A DNA stretch of 64,000 bases from the NCBI GenBank assembly GCA_947494715.1, contig CANLWG010000001.1:1-64000 (forward strand), written 5' to 3'. Position 1 is the first letter of the stretch; the number at the start of each line of letters is the position of its first letter. Shown here in pieces: positions 19,061 through 27,098 of this stretch. Position numbers and translations under genes: made by a program. The notes under the pieces are model-generated. The model saw only the letters and a program-made list of their open reading frames with translations, had not been told where the DNA came from and made no database searches. Origin of the DNA: an uncultured Flavobacteriaceae bacterium (lineage in GTDB: Bacteria; Bacteroidota; Bacteroidia; Flavobacteriales; Flavobacteriaceae).

Positions 19061-21070
19061 TTGATACACCCCAGCACATACAAAACCCTTTTCCTCGGTA
19101 TAGTTTTTACCATGTTGGGGATAGGTATATCTCAAGCGCAGTTTTTGTTACAAGCACCCAATAGTACCGATGAAAGTAATTATAGGTGGTATGAGGCATC
19201 CGATACCAGTACAGTTTTAGGAACCGATTTCTTTTATGAAACCTCCACGCCAGGAGTCTATTTTGCAACCTATGATGGTACACTTTGTGGTTCCAATGCT
19301 ACCGGGTATTTCATTCTAACGGATTGCACGGCACCTGATAACCAAGTTACTTTGGATATTTCTGCCAACGTAAGTGGCAGTGCTACAGTAAGTTGGTCAC
19401 CAGCCGTATCTGGAGATCCATTAAGTCCTGTGGTTACAGCTACTACCTCCGTAGTACGCTATACGGCTACCTTGAACAAAGCGGGAAATTCCATTGCCTT
19501 GCCCAATTTTACGGTGGTTTGTTTGCAACAGGCGGCCACTTTGGTAGATGACTTGGTTACTACCAACGAAGATGAGTCCGCTATTGTGGATATCTTTGCT
19601 AATGATTCCGACTTACCTACCACAGGAAGCTTAACAACCACAAACCCTACAAATGGTACCGTGAGTATTGACACTAATGGTACACTCAATGACCCGACAG
19701 ATGATATTGTCACCTACATACCGAATCCAGATTACAATGGACCAGACTCTTTTGATTACACTATTTGTAACACCGTTGGGGATTGTAGCACGGCTACAGT
19801 AACCATAGATGTGCTACCAATTTTGGATGTTTTTGATGACTCCATTGCAACTACGGAAGACACCGCTGTGGATATCGATGTCCTGGCCAATGACAATGAT
19901 TTGCCGACAATAGGGGCTTTGACCTTTACAAATCCCACGGATGGTATTGTAACTATTGATGATAATGCTACGCCGAACAATCCTTCCGATGATAGCGTTA
20001 GGTATACACCAAACACTGGTTTCATAGGAACGGATACGTTTACCTATACCCTTTGTGATAATTCAGGCAATTGTGATACGGCCACCGTAACTGTTATAGT
20101 CAATCCTATGGGAGTTGACCTGGATAGTGATGATGATGGAATAGTAGATAATTTTGAGGATCTGAACCTGGATGCGGACAACGACCCATCCACAGATCCT
20201 ACAGATTCCGATAGCGATGGATTCCCGGATTATCTAGATATTGATAGTGATAATGACGGTATTCCGGATAATGTAGAGGCCCAGACAACCTCGGGCTATA
20301 TTGCTCCAAGTGGCGAAGACACCAATGACAATGGGCTGGACGATGCCTATGAAGATGGTTCTTTAGGTATATTCCCAGTTGATACGGATGGGGACAACCT
20401 ACCCGATTACCTAGATGAAGATAGTGATGATGACAATGTGCCAGATAACATAGAGGGGCATGATCATGATCAGGATGGAATAGCCGATGTAACATTTATT
20501 GGCTCGGATAAGGACAATGATGGCTTGGACGATGGTTACGAAGGAGCAACTGCGATTGATTTGGACGTGAACGATGAAATTGATGATCCTTTCAACGATT
20601 TACCTAATACCGATGGTGATGATGAATCCGACTACAGGGATACGGATGATGATGGGGATGCACTACGAACTGTAGAAGAAGACATAAATGGAGACGGTAA
20701 TTATGCAAATGATGATACCGATGGTGATGGTACTCCTGATTATCTAGAACCAAACCGTGAGGAGGATGAAGTAGAGGTGTTTAATGTACTAACGCCGAAC
20801 GGAGATGGAGTGCATGACGTTCTTCAAATTAGCGGGTTGGAGAATTTCCCCAACAACACAATTAGAATTTATAACCGTTGGGGAGTGATGGTCTACACCA
20901 CAAATGGCTATGATATGCAAGGAAACTTTTTTGATGGTACCTCCCAAGGAAGGGTCACCGTTGAGGTGGACAATAAATTACCCGTAGGAACGTATTTCTA
21001 TATACTGGACTATGAGGATGATACTGGAAACCAGCAATCGCTTTCGGGCTATATATATATAAACAGATAA
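19061..21070 (+). CDS. Gliding motility-associated C-terminal domain protein (type B T9SS cargo)
   Basis: 669 residues. The TTG start is chosen because it gives a full signal peptide ending SQAQ; the first in-frame ATG is inside that peptide. After a short Ig-like start there are two tandem Ig/cadherin-like domains at about 160-345 ([60 protein letters not shown]). An Asp-rich thrombospondin type 3-like region follows at about 350-565 ([28 protein letters not shown]). The type B sorting domain occupies about 572-669 ([35 protein letters not shown]). Unlike the related stretch at 1-210, Asp codons here are mostly gat. It is 21 bp from the giant gene and 2 bp from a PorP/SprF partner, so it is probably that barrel's dedicated cargo. 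Confidence 0.92.
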   Translation: MIHPSTYKTLFLGIVFTMLGIGISQAQFLLQAPNSTDESNYRWYEASDTSTVLGTDFFYETSTPGVYFATYDGTLCGSNATGYFILTDCTAPDNQVTLDISANVSGSATVSWSPAVSGDPLSPVVTATTSVVRYTATLNKAGNSIALPNFTVVCLQQAATLVDDLVTTNEDESAIVDIFANDSDLPTTGSLTTTNPTNGTVSIDTNGTLNDPTDDIVTYIPNPDYNGPDSFDYTICNTVGDCSTATVTIDVLPILDVFDDSIATTEDTAVDIDVLANDNDLPTIGALTFTNPTDGIVTIDDNATPNNPSDDSVRYTPNTGFIGTDTFTYTLCDNSGNCDTATVTVIVNPMGVDLDSDDDGIVDNFEDLNLDADNDPSTDPTDSDSDGFPDYLDIDSDNDGIPDNVEAQTTSGYIAPSGEDTNDNGLDDAYEDGSLGIFPVDTDGDNLPDYLDEDSDDDNVPDNIEGHDHDQDGIADVTFIGSDKDNDGLDDGYEGATAIDLDVNDEIDDPFNDLPNTDGDDESDYRDTDDDGDALRTVEEDINGDGNYANDDTDGDGTPDYLEPNREEDEVEVFNVLTPNGDGVHDVLQISGLENFPNNTIRIYNRWGVMVYTTNGYDMQGNFFDGTSQGRVTVEVDNKLPVGTYFYILDYEDDTGNQQSLSGYIYINR

Positions 21071-21072
21071 AG

Positions 21073-22026
21073 ATGCCAAAATTCGCCCAACATATAATTT
21101 CGGCCAAATGGATAGTGTCTTCCATTTTCATTTTGGTTTTGTTGTTTACAAATTCAATGTATTCGCAACAGGATGCCCAGTACACCCAGTACATGTATAA
21201 TACAGTGAGCGTAAATCCAGGTTATGCCGGATCTAGGGGGCATATTAGTGTTGCTGCCCTGCACCGATCACAGTGGGTAGGTTTGGATGGAGCTCCTAAG
21301 ACCCAAACGTTCAATATCCATTCTCCAATTGGATATAGGGGGGTTGGATTGGGACTTTCCATAGTCAATGATCAAATAGGTCCAACATCGGAAACCAGTT
21401 TTGATGTAGACTTTTCCTATACCATTTATACATCTGTTGAAGGCAGGTTAAGTTTTGGGCTAAAAGGTAGTGCCAATCTTTTGGATGTTCGTTTTTCCGA
21501 GCTCAATCAATTTGCTCCGGATCAAACTTTACAACAGAATATAGATAATCGACTTACACCCAATATCGGTGCAGGGGTCTATTATCATACCAATAGATTT
21601 TATGCAGGATTATCCGTTCCCAGATTTTTGGAAACCTCCCATTTTGATGAATCCTCGCTTTCGACCGCAAAAGAACAAATGAACTTCTATTTTATCACGG
21701 GATATGTATGGGATGTAAACCCATTTCTGAAGTTTAAGCCGGCATTGTTGACCAAAGTGGTGCAGGGGGCACCGTTGCAAGTTGATGTTTCTGCCAACTT
21801 CATGATGAACGAAAAATTCATTTTGGGAGCCGCATACCGATGGGATGCAGCTTTTAGTGGAATGGCAGGATTTCAGATATCCAATAAATTCCTTATCGGT
21901 ATTGCTTATGACAAGGAGACTACGGAATTGGGCAGTGCAAGGTTCAATGATGGCTCTTTTGAGGTGATACTTCGATATGACTTTATTACTACCAAAGGAA
22001 ATTTGAAATCACCAAGGTTCTTTTAA
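21073..22026 (+). CDS. PorP/SprF family type IX secretion system membrane protein
   Basis: 317 residues. A signal peptide ends near SMYSQ, followed by the hallmark QQDAQYTQYMYN and NPGYAGSRG, then an outer-membrane barrel pattern and a C-terminal SPRFF. It is paralogous along its whole length to the protein at 519-1490 (shared blocks FKPALLTKVV, AAYRWDAA and FNDGSFEV). It starts 2 bp after the cargo gene. Expected role: partner barrel for export or anchoring of the 19061-21070 product and possibly the giant protein (the latter inferred). Confidence 0.93.
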   Translation: MPKFAQHIISAKWIVSSIFILVLLFTNSMYSQQDAQYTQYMYNTVSVNPGYAGSRGHISVAALHRSQWVGLDGAPKTQTFNIHSPIGYRGVGLGLSIVNDQIGPTSETSFDVDFSYTIYTSVEGRLSFGLKGSANLLDVRFSELNQFAPDQTLQQNIDNRLTPNIGAGVYYHTNRFYAGLSVPRFLETSHFDESSLSTAKEQMNFYFITGYVWDVNPFLKFKPALLTKVVQGAPLQVDVSANFMMNEKFILGAAYRWDAAFSGMAGFQISNKFLIGIAYDKETTELGSARFNDGSFEVILRYDFITTKGNLKSPRFF

Positions 22027-22082
22027 AAAGAAGCGTACTCTCATCAATTCAAATTCTTTCATCAATATTTTTTATAAGAGGC

Positions 22083-22116
22083 TTGACCCTAAAGTTGGCC
22101 AAAGGTCTTATTTTTA
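22083..22116 (+). promoter_or_regulatory. Possible Bacteroidota promoter for idi operon
   Basis: TTG at 22083-22085 and TATTTTTA at 22109-22116 (one mismatch to TAnnTTTG), 23 nt apart, ending 4 bp before the idi ATG. Such a short leader is common in this phylum. Confidence 0.4.
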
Positions 22117-22120
22117 CGAT

Positions 22121-22648
22121 ATGAAGGAAGAAGAGGTAATCTTAGTTAACGACCAAGACGAGCAGATTGGAACCATGCCCAAGATGGAAGCTCATAAAAA
22201 GGCTAAACTTCATAGGGCGTTTTCCGTTTTCATTATGAACGATGAAGGAGAGACCATGCTTCAGCAACGTGCCGCTAAAAAATATCATTCCCCACTATTA
22301 TGGACCAATACGTGTTGCAGTCATCAGCGTGTTGGGGAAACCAATATTCAGGCCGGAAAACGTAGACTATTTGAGGAAATGGGTTTTGAAACGGAGCTGA
22401 AAGAACTTTTTTCGTTCAAATACAGGGCCCCATTTGACAATGGGCTTACAGAGCATGAATTGGATCACGTGATGATGGGTAATTACAATGATGTTCCAAA
22501 CATAAACACAGAGGAGGTAGCGAATTGGAAATGGATGAAACCAGAATCGATCAAGAAAGATATGGCCGATAACCCCGATGGATATACGGTTTGGTTCAAG
22601 ATTATTTTCGAGAGATTTTATGAACATATCATCGGTGAAAATCCATAG
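22121..22648 (+). CDS. idi: Isopentenyl-diphosphate delta-isomerase, type I
   Basis: 175 residues, normal length for a bacterial type I IDI. It interconverts IPP and DMAPP in the cytoplasm for isoprenoid (quinone, carotenoid) synthesis. Visible features: HRAFSVFIMND, the cysteine-bearing LLWTNTCCSHQ, a Nudix-type helix (AGKRRLFEEMGFE) and the acidic EHELDHV, which provide the catalytic Cys/Glu and metal ligands. It heads a run with the pterin synthase (2-bp gap), peroxiredoxin and manA. Confidence 0.93.
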   Translation: MKEEEVILVNDQDEQIGTMPKMEAHKKAKLHRAFSVFIMNDEGETMLQQRAAKKYHSPLLWTNTCCSHQRVGETNIQAGKRRLFEEMGFETELKELFSFKYRAPFDNGLTEHELDHVMMGNYNDVPNINTEEVANWKWMKPESIKKDMADNPDGYTVWFKIIFERFYEHIIGENP

Positions 22649-22650
22649 CC

Positions 22651-23058
22651 ATGAAGGTGAAAGTCAGTAGAAAGGCCCACTTTAATGCGGCACACAGATT
22701 ATATCGCCAGGATTGGACCAATGAAAAGAACAATGCGGTATTCGGGAAGTGTAATAATCCTGAGTACCATGGGCATAACTATGAATTGGTGGTCAGTGTT
22801 ACCGGGGAAATAGATCCGGAAACCGGTTTTGTCATGGATATGAAGGTATTAAAAGAGCTGATACGAAATAAAGTGGAAGATGCCCTGGATCATAAAAACC
22901 TGAATACTCAGGTACCGGAGTTTAAAAATTTAAATCCGACAGCAGAAAACATTGCCGTAGTTATCTGGAATAAGCTTAGACCCCATATTGATAAGCACAA
23001 AACGCTTGAAGTTATTCTCTACGAGACTCCGCGAAATTTTGTAACCTATTCCGGTTGA
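22651..23058 (+). CDS. queD: 6-carboxytetrahydropterin / 6-pyruvoyl-tetrahydropterin synthase family
   Basis: 135 residues. Zinc ligands are visible as FNAAHR and the HGHNY pair; the catalytic Cys lies in VFGKCNNPEYHGH, and DHKNLN and YETPRN complete the active site. QueD converts dihydroneopterin triphosphate to 6-carboxytetrahydropterin for queuosine; other members make pyruvoyl-tetrahydropterin, so the exact product is uncertain. It is 2 bp after idi and followed at once by the peroxiredoxin, so it is co-transcribed although the pathways differ. Confidence 0.85.
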   Translation: MKVKVSRKAHFNAAHRLYRQDWTNEKNNAVFGKCNNPEYHGHNYELVVSVTGEIDPETGFVMDMKVLKELIRNKVEDALDHKNLNTQVPEFKNLNPTAENIAVVIWNKLRPHIDKHKTLEVILYETPRNFVTYSG

Positions 23059-23060
23059 TT

Positions 23061-23522
23061 ATGGGGTTAAAAGTTGGAGACCCTGTTCCAAAGTTTTCAT
23101 TGTTGGACCAAGAAGGAAGGATATTCCATGTTAATGATGTTTTGGGCAAAAAGACATTGGTCATTTATTTTTATCCCAAGGACAATACCCCTGGATGTAT
23201 TGCAGAAGCCTGTTCCTTTAGGGACAGTTATGAGAAGTTTACACAATTGGGGGCGGAAGTCATTGGTATAAGTTCGGATTCTGAGAAAATGCACCGTAAA
23301 TTTGCATCCAGGTATCAATTACCATTTGTATTATTGGCGGATACCGATAAAAAAGTAAAACGACTTTTTAAAGTTGAGGACAGTCTTTTTGGCATACTTC
23401 CGAGAAGGGAAACCTATGTGGTCAATAAAGAAGGAAAAATTATTCTGGTTTTTAATAGTGTCAATGCATCACAACATATGCGAAAGGCCCTAAAAGCCCT
23501 AAAAGCAGAAAATAACAAATGA
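23061..23522 (+). CDS. bcp: Thioredoxin-dependent peroxiredoxin, Bcp/PrxQ type
   Basis: 153 residues from the ATG 2 bp after the previous stop; a TTG at 23055 would overlap that gene. The AhpC/TSA fold shows YFYPKDNTPGC (peroxidatic Cys) and the resolving Cys five residues later in EACSFRD, the spacing of atypical two-Cys PrxQ enzymes. It reduces peroxides in the cytoplasm using thioredoxin. The stop overlaps the manA start (ATGA). Confidence 0.9.
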   Translation: MGLKVGDPVPKFSLLDQEGRIFHVNDVLGKKTLVIYFYPKDNTPGCIAEACSFRDSYEKFTQLGAEVIGISSDSEKMHRKFASRYQLPFVLLADTDKKVKRLFKVEDSLFGILPRRETYVVNKEGKIILVFNSVNASQHMRKALKALKAENNK

Positions 23523-24487
23523 AATTCTATCCTTTAAAATTTGAGCCGATACTTAAAGAAAGACTTTGGGGCGGTACCAGATTGAAACAAGTATTGGGAA
23601 AGTCCATTCCAAACGATATTACTGGCGAGAGTTGGGAACTATCTGGAGTTTCCGGTGATGTTTCCATAGTTGCCCAAGGTGAATTAGCAGGTATCTCCTT
23701 ACAGCAATTAATAGACGAGCACCCTATAAAATTACTTGGACAAAGTGTTTTTGAGCGTTTCGGCACGGAGTTTCCTATTCTCATAAAATTCATTGATGCC
23801 CAACAAGACCTTTCTATACAATTGCACCCCAATGATGACTTGGCTAAAAAGCGTCATAATTCGTTTGGAAAGACCGAAATGTGGTATGTTATGGATGCGG
23901 ACAGGGATGCCAGTCTTATAGTAGGATTTAATCGTGATGTTACACCGGAAGAGTACACTGAAAGCCTGGAGAGTAATACTCTTTTGGAGCTGTTGAATTA
24001 TGAAAAGGTTTCGGAAGGGAATACCTTTTTTATCAATACCGGAAAGATTCATGCCATAGGCGCAGGAGTATTATTGGCCGAAATTCAACAGACTTCGGAT
24101 ATTACGTATCGTGTGTTCGATTTTAATAGAAAAGATAAAAATGGAAATCTACGAGAACTACATACAGATTTGGCTCTGGAGGCCATAGATTACAACAAAA
24201 AAGATGACTTTAAGGTATCTTACCCAACGGAGAAGGATGCCATAAATCCTATGGTGGATTGCCCCTATTTTAAGACTAATTTTATTCATCTTTCCAGGAA
24301 CCTGGAACAAGATGTATCCCATAGGGACTCTTTTACCATTTATATGTGTGTAGATGGTTCGGTAAATGTTGGGAACGAATTCGGTTCTACTTTGGTTAAA
24401 AAGGGGGAGACGGTCTTGATTGCGGCCAATTCCAATAAGGTTTCACTGAGAACCGACGGAGCAAAACTTTTGGAGGTAACTATTTGA
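23519..24487 (+). CDS. manA: Mannose-6-phosphate isomerase, class I (short form)
   Basis: 322 residues, the length of the Bacillus-type short enzyme. The cupin metal site shows SIQLHPNDDLA (Gln, His), KTEMWYV (Glu) and KIHAIGAG (His). It interconverts fructose-6-phosphate and mannose-6-phosphate, feeding GDP-mannose and exopolysaccharide synthesis. Start overlaps the peroxiredoxin stop by 4 bases; last gene of the idi operon. Confidence 0.92.
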   Translation: MKFYPLKFEPILKERLWGGTRLKQVLGKSIPNDITGESWELSGVSGDVSIVAQGELAGISLQQLIDEHPIKLLGQSVFERFGTEFPILIKFIDAQQDLSIQLHPNDDLAKKRHNSFGKTEMWYVMDADRDASLIVGFNRDVTPEEYTESLESNTLLELLNYEKVSEGNTFFINTGKIHAIGAGVLLAEIQQTSDITYRVFDFNRKDKNGNLRELHTDLALEAIDYNKKDDFKVSYPTEKDAINPMVDCPYFKTNFIHLSRNLEQDVSHRDSFTIYMCVDGSVNVGNEFGSTLVKKGETVLIAANSNKVSLRTDGAKLLEVTI

Positions 24488-24511
24488 TCAAATTCAAAAA
24501 CCTTATTTTTG
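24484..24511 (+). promoter_or_regulatory. Bacteroidota-type promoter
   Basis: TTG at 24484-24486 and TATTTTTG at 24504-24511, 17 nt apart, a full match to TTG-N17-23-TAnnTTTG. It overlaps the manA stop codon and lies 16 bp before the 24528 ATG. Confidence 0.65.
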
Positions 24512-24527
24512 CAAAAAATAATCTGAA

Positions 24528-24800
24528 ATGGCAAGTATACGCGACTTAAAAAAGAATATCAACGATGTATTGGGAAACATTATAGATGCGGTGTATATCG
24601 TTGAGGCCACCAACGGCAATAAAATATCAAAGGAAGGCGAAAAGATTATAGATGATGCAATCGTTACCTTTGATGACCTAATCACCAAGATTAATCAAAA
24701 GAAAGTGGAGAACAAGAAGGCCCATCTCAAGGAAGTCCGTGATGATCTGGAAAAAAAGGCCACTGCTCTTGTTGAAAAAGTCAATGCCTTAGGTGAGTAG
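24528..24800 (+). CDS. Small conserved helical protein
   Basis: 90 residues, no signal peptide, predicted almost wholly alpha-helical with many Lys/Glu (LKKNINDVLGNIIDAVYIV; INQKKVENKKAHLKEVRDDL). It looks like a conserved Flavobacteriaceae protein of unknown function. It has its own promoter and converges with the DUF4369 gene 10 bp away. Confidence 0.75.
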   Translation: MASIRDLKKNINDVLGNIIDAVYIVEATNGNKISKEGEKIIDDAIVTFDDLITKINQKKVENKKAHLKEVRDDLEKKATALVEKVNALGE

Positions 24801-24810
24801 ATAGGTTGGG

Positions 24811-25521
24811 CTATTTCTCTTTTTTCAAATTTTCCAAATGATCCCGTAGGGCAACTCCATATTTGGCATTGGCAACTTCTGGAATCAGGGAACTATAAAT
24901 GGAATCCAAATACTTTATGTTGGCATCCGCCACTTCGGTAATCGCTATATAGGGGGCAACATGTGAATCTTTATTGTTCAATGCAAAATTGAGTGCAAAG
25001 GCATAGCCTCTTTGTACATTTTTATCGCTCAGTCTTTGAATGGAATCCATTTGAAGCGAATCCAAAGGGTTTTCGGTATTGGCCGCAAATTGCATAAATT
25101 CTAGATTTTTTGAATTAAATCGGGACATTACTTTACGGTATTCTTCCAGCTTTTTTTGGGTTTCGGAACCTTCGACCTTAGCATTGGTATCAAAAGTGTT
25201 CCATGAGGTGTTTATGTTGATTTGTCCGGGTTCCCCGAAAAAAGTAATTCGGTCATTGATGTCGTTGTTGTCTTTTTTGTTTAGGTATAGGTAAAAGATT
25301 TCAGGACTTTCGATATCAGTCTTAAAGGTGAAGCTTCCGTCGCCATCCACCACTAAGGAATCTAGGGTCACCAATGTTGAATCCGGAATATGTTGCAAGT
25401 AAAGCGTTCCTTTTTTGAGACCCTTTACGTTTCCCGTGACAATCATGGTATTTTCGTTGCTATCATCACCGCAGGACACTGATAGTAGAAGTATTGTAAA
25501 AAGAAATAGGAAGTTTTTCAT
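24811..25521 (-). CDS. DUF4369 domain lipoprotein
   Basis: 236 residues with a lipoprotein signal (LLLSVSCGDD; Cys at about 17). Residues about 25-120 match the DUF4369 pattern seen at the N-terminus of Bacteroidota thioredoxin-like proteins (VTGNVKGLKKGTLYLQHI, TFFGEPGQINI). The usual thioredoxin domain is missing; the C-terminal half is helical. Periplasm-facing lipoprotein of unknown role. Confidence 0.85.
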   Translation of the reverse strand: MKNFLFLFTILLLSVSCGDDSNENTMIVTGNVKGLKKGTLYLQHIPDSTLVTLDSLVVDGDGSFTFKTDIESPEIFYLYLNKKDNNDINDRITFFGEPGQININTSWNTFDTNAKVEGSETQKKLEEYRKVMSRFNSKNLEFMQFAANTENPLDSLQMDSIQRLSDKNVQRGYAFALNFALNNKDSHVAPYIAITEVADANIKYLDSIYSSLIPEVANAKYGVALRDHLENLKKEK

Positions 25522-25704
25522 CTATTTAAAATTTTTATTACTCTGATAATGAGTTTAATAAAAATTTTCTGCTTAGATCAACCGCTCGCGCTTTCGCACA
25601 AAAAAATTAATTATTTCGGTTGGTATGCAAAAAATTAATTTTGTTTATGCTCATTTCATATCAATTTTTTAACTGGGCAAATATCAATAAACTTTATCGA
25701 ATTC

Positions 25705-26967
25705 TTAAACCGCAGCGGCAATTTCCATAAGAAGTCCACAAATATAGGCCCCGGCAGTACCTACCACATAACCCAACACGGCCAATAGAATACCCACCGA
25801 CGTTAACGAAGGATGGAATTCAGCCGCGACTACGGGAGCTGAAGCAGCTCCTCCAACGTTGGCTTGGCTCCCAACGGCCAAAAAGAAATAAGGGGCTTTG
25901 ATCAGTTTCGCCACTAAAATCAATAAGCCCGCATGTATGGATATCCAAATAAGTCCTACCCCTATCAAACCGGGGTTTTCCAAAAATCGGCTCAGATCCA
26001 TTTTCATTCCAATAGTGGCTACCAAAATATAAATGAACATGCCTCCTATCTTGCTGGCTCCGGCACCTTCAAAATTCTTCGCCTTGGTAAAGGATAACCC
26101 GATTCCTACCATGGTCGAAAAGACGACCATCCATAAAAACTTTGATCCCAAGGAGGAAAGTGCCTTTTCCTTATTCCGGATGACCTCAAAATTATTTTCT
26201 AAAAATTCCGCAAAATGGTGCCCAAAGTAATGGGCCAGACCGACAGCTGCAAAGGCTAGACACAACATGATCATATAATCATATAGTGTAGTTATCCGGG
26301 TAATTTTTTCCGTATGGGCGGAAACTTTCGCTTTGAGCGTTTCAATTGAGGAATTGTCCGCTTTAAGCCATTTGTCTATGCGATCGGACTTGCCAATGCC
26401 CAAAAGAATAATGGCCATCCAAATATTGGCAATTACGATATCGATCAAGACCATATCCCCAAATTTCTTGGGATTGTACTGGAATACTTCCAACATGGCC
26501 GCTTGGTTGGCGCCACCACCGATCCAACTTCCGGCGATGGTGGTCAATCCCCTCCATATTGCATCAAAATCATTGCCTCCTACCGTATCCGGTGAAAATA
26601 TGGATACGATCAAAATCGCTATTGGACCTCCAATGATAATTCCTATGGTTCCCGTAAGGAACATAATCAAGGCTTTGGATCCCAAATTCATAATCGCCTT
26701 TAAATCAATACTGAGGGTCATGAGCACTAAAGCGGCAGGCAACAGATAGCGACTGGCGATAAAATACAAATTCGAACTTTCCTCTGAAATAAGTCCTGTA
26801 CTTGTTAAAACAGCTGGTAGCATATAACACATCAACAGGGTAGGAACCACCGTGTAGAATTTTTTCCAAAAGCCTTTTTTCAGGGAAGAAGTGTAAAAGA
26901 CGAAACCCAAGCACAGGCATAACAGTCCAAATGTAACAGTATCTTCGGTAAGAGGTAGTTGGTTCAT
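25705..26967 (-). CDS. DUF819 family integral membrane protein
   Basis: 420 residues with about ten hydrophobic segments over the full length. Gly/Ala-rich GGGANQAAMLEV and QANVGGAASAPVVAAEF, typical of DUF819 (YjcL-like), recall sodium/solute carrier re-entrant motifs. Probably an inner-membrane transporter; substrate unknown. It stands alone on the minus strand with a good promoter at 26995-27024. Confidence 0.85.
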   Translation of the reverse strand: MNQLPLTEDTVTFGLLCLCLGFVFYTSSLKKGFWKKFYTVVPTLLMCYMLPAVLTSTGLISEESSNLYFIASRYLLPAALVLMTLSIDLKAIMNLGSKALIMFLTGTIGIIIGGPIAILIVSIFSPDTVGGNDFDAIWRGLTTIAGSWIGGGANQAAMLEVFQYNPKKFGDMVLIDIVIANIWMAIILLGIGKSDRIDKWLKADNSSIETLKAKVSAHTEKITRITTLYDYMIMLCLAFAAVGLAHYFGHHFAEFLENNFEVIRNKEKALSSLGSKFLWMVVFSTMVGIGLSFTKAKNFEGAGASKIGGMFIYILVATIGMKMDLSRFLENPGLIGVGLIWISIHAGLLILVAKLIKAPYFFLAVGSQANVGGAASAPVVAAEFHPSLTSVGILLAVLGYVVGTAGAYICGLLMEIAAAV

Positions 26968-26994
26968 TGGAGGGTTTTTTTAGGACAGCATTGC

Positions 26995-27024
26995 CAAATA
27001 TACTTAAATCAGGTTCAAATACAA
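26995..27024 (-). promoter_or_regulatory. Bacteroidota-type promoter for the DUF819 gene
   Basis: On the minus strand, TTG (27024-27022), 19 nt, then TATATTTG (27002-26995): a full match to the consensus, 28 bp upstream of the start codon. Confidence 0.6.
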
Positions 27025-27056
27025 GTGCAAGTTCAAGCTCAAGTTGAGGTTCAAAA
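27009..27056. repeat. Degenerate hexamer repeat (aacttg family)
   Basis: Tandem variants of caagtt/aacttg (read on the minus strand CTTGAGCTTGAACTTGCACT) between two minus-strand genes. The same words occur in the intergenic region at 57901-58070. The promoter of the DUF819 gene overlaps its edge. Confidence 0.5.
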
Positions 27057-27098
27057 TACTTAAATTTTGTCAACTGTCCACTGCCTTCTTCCCCTCCA

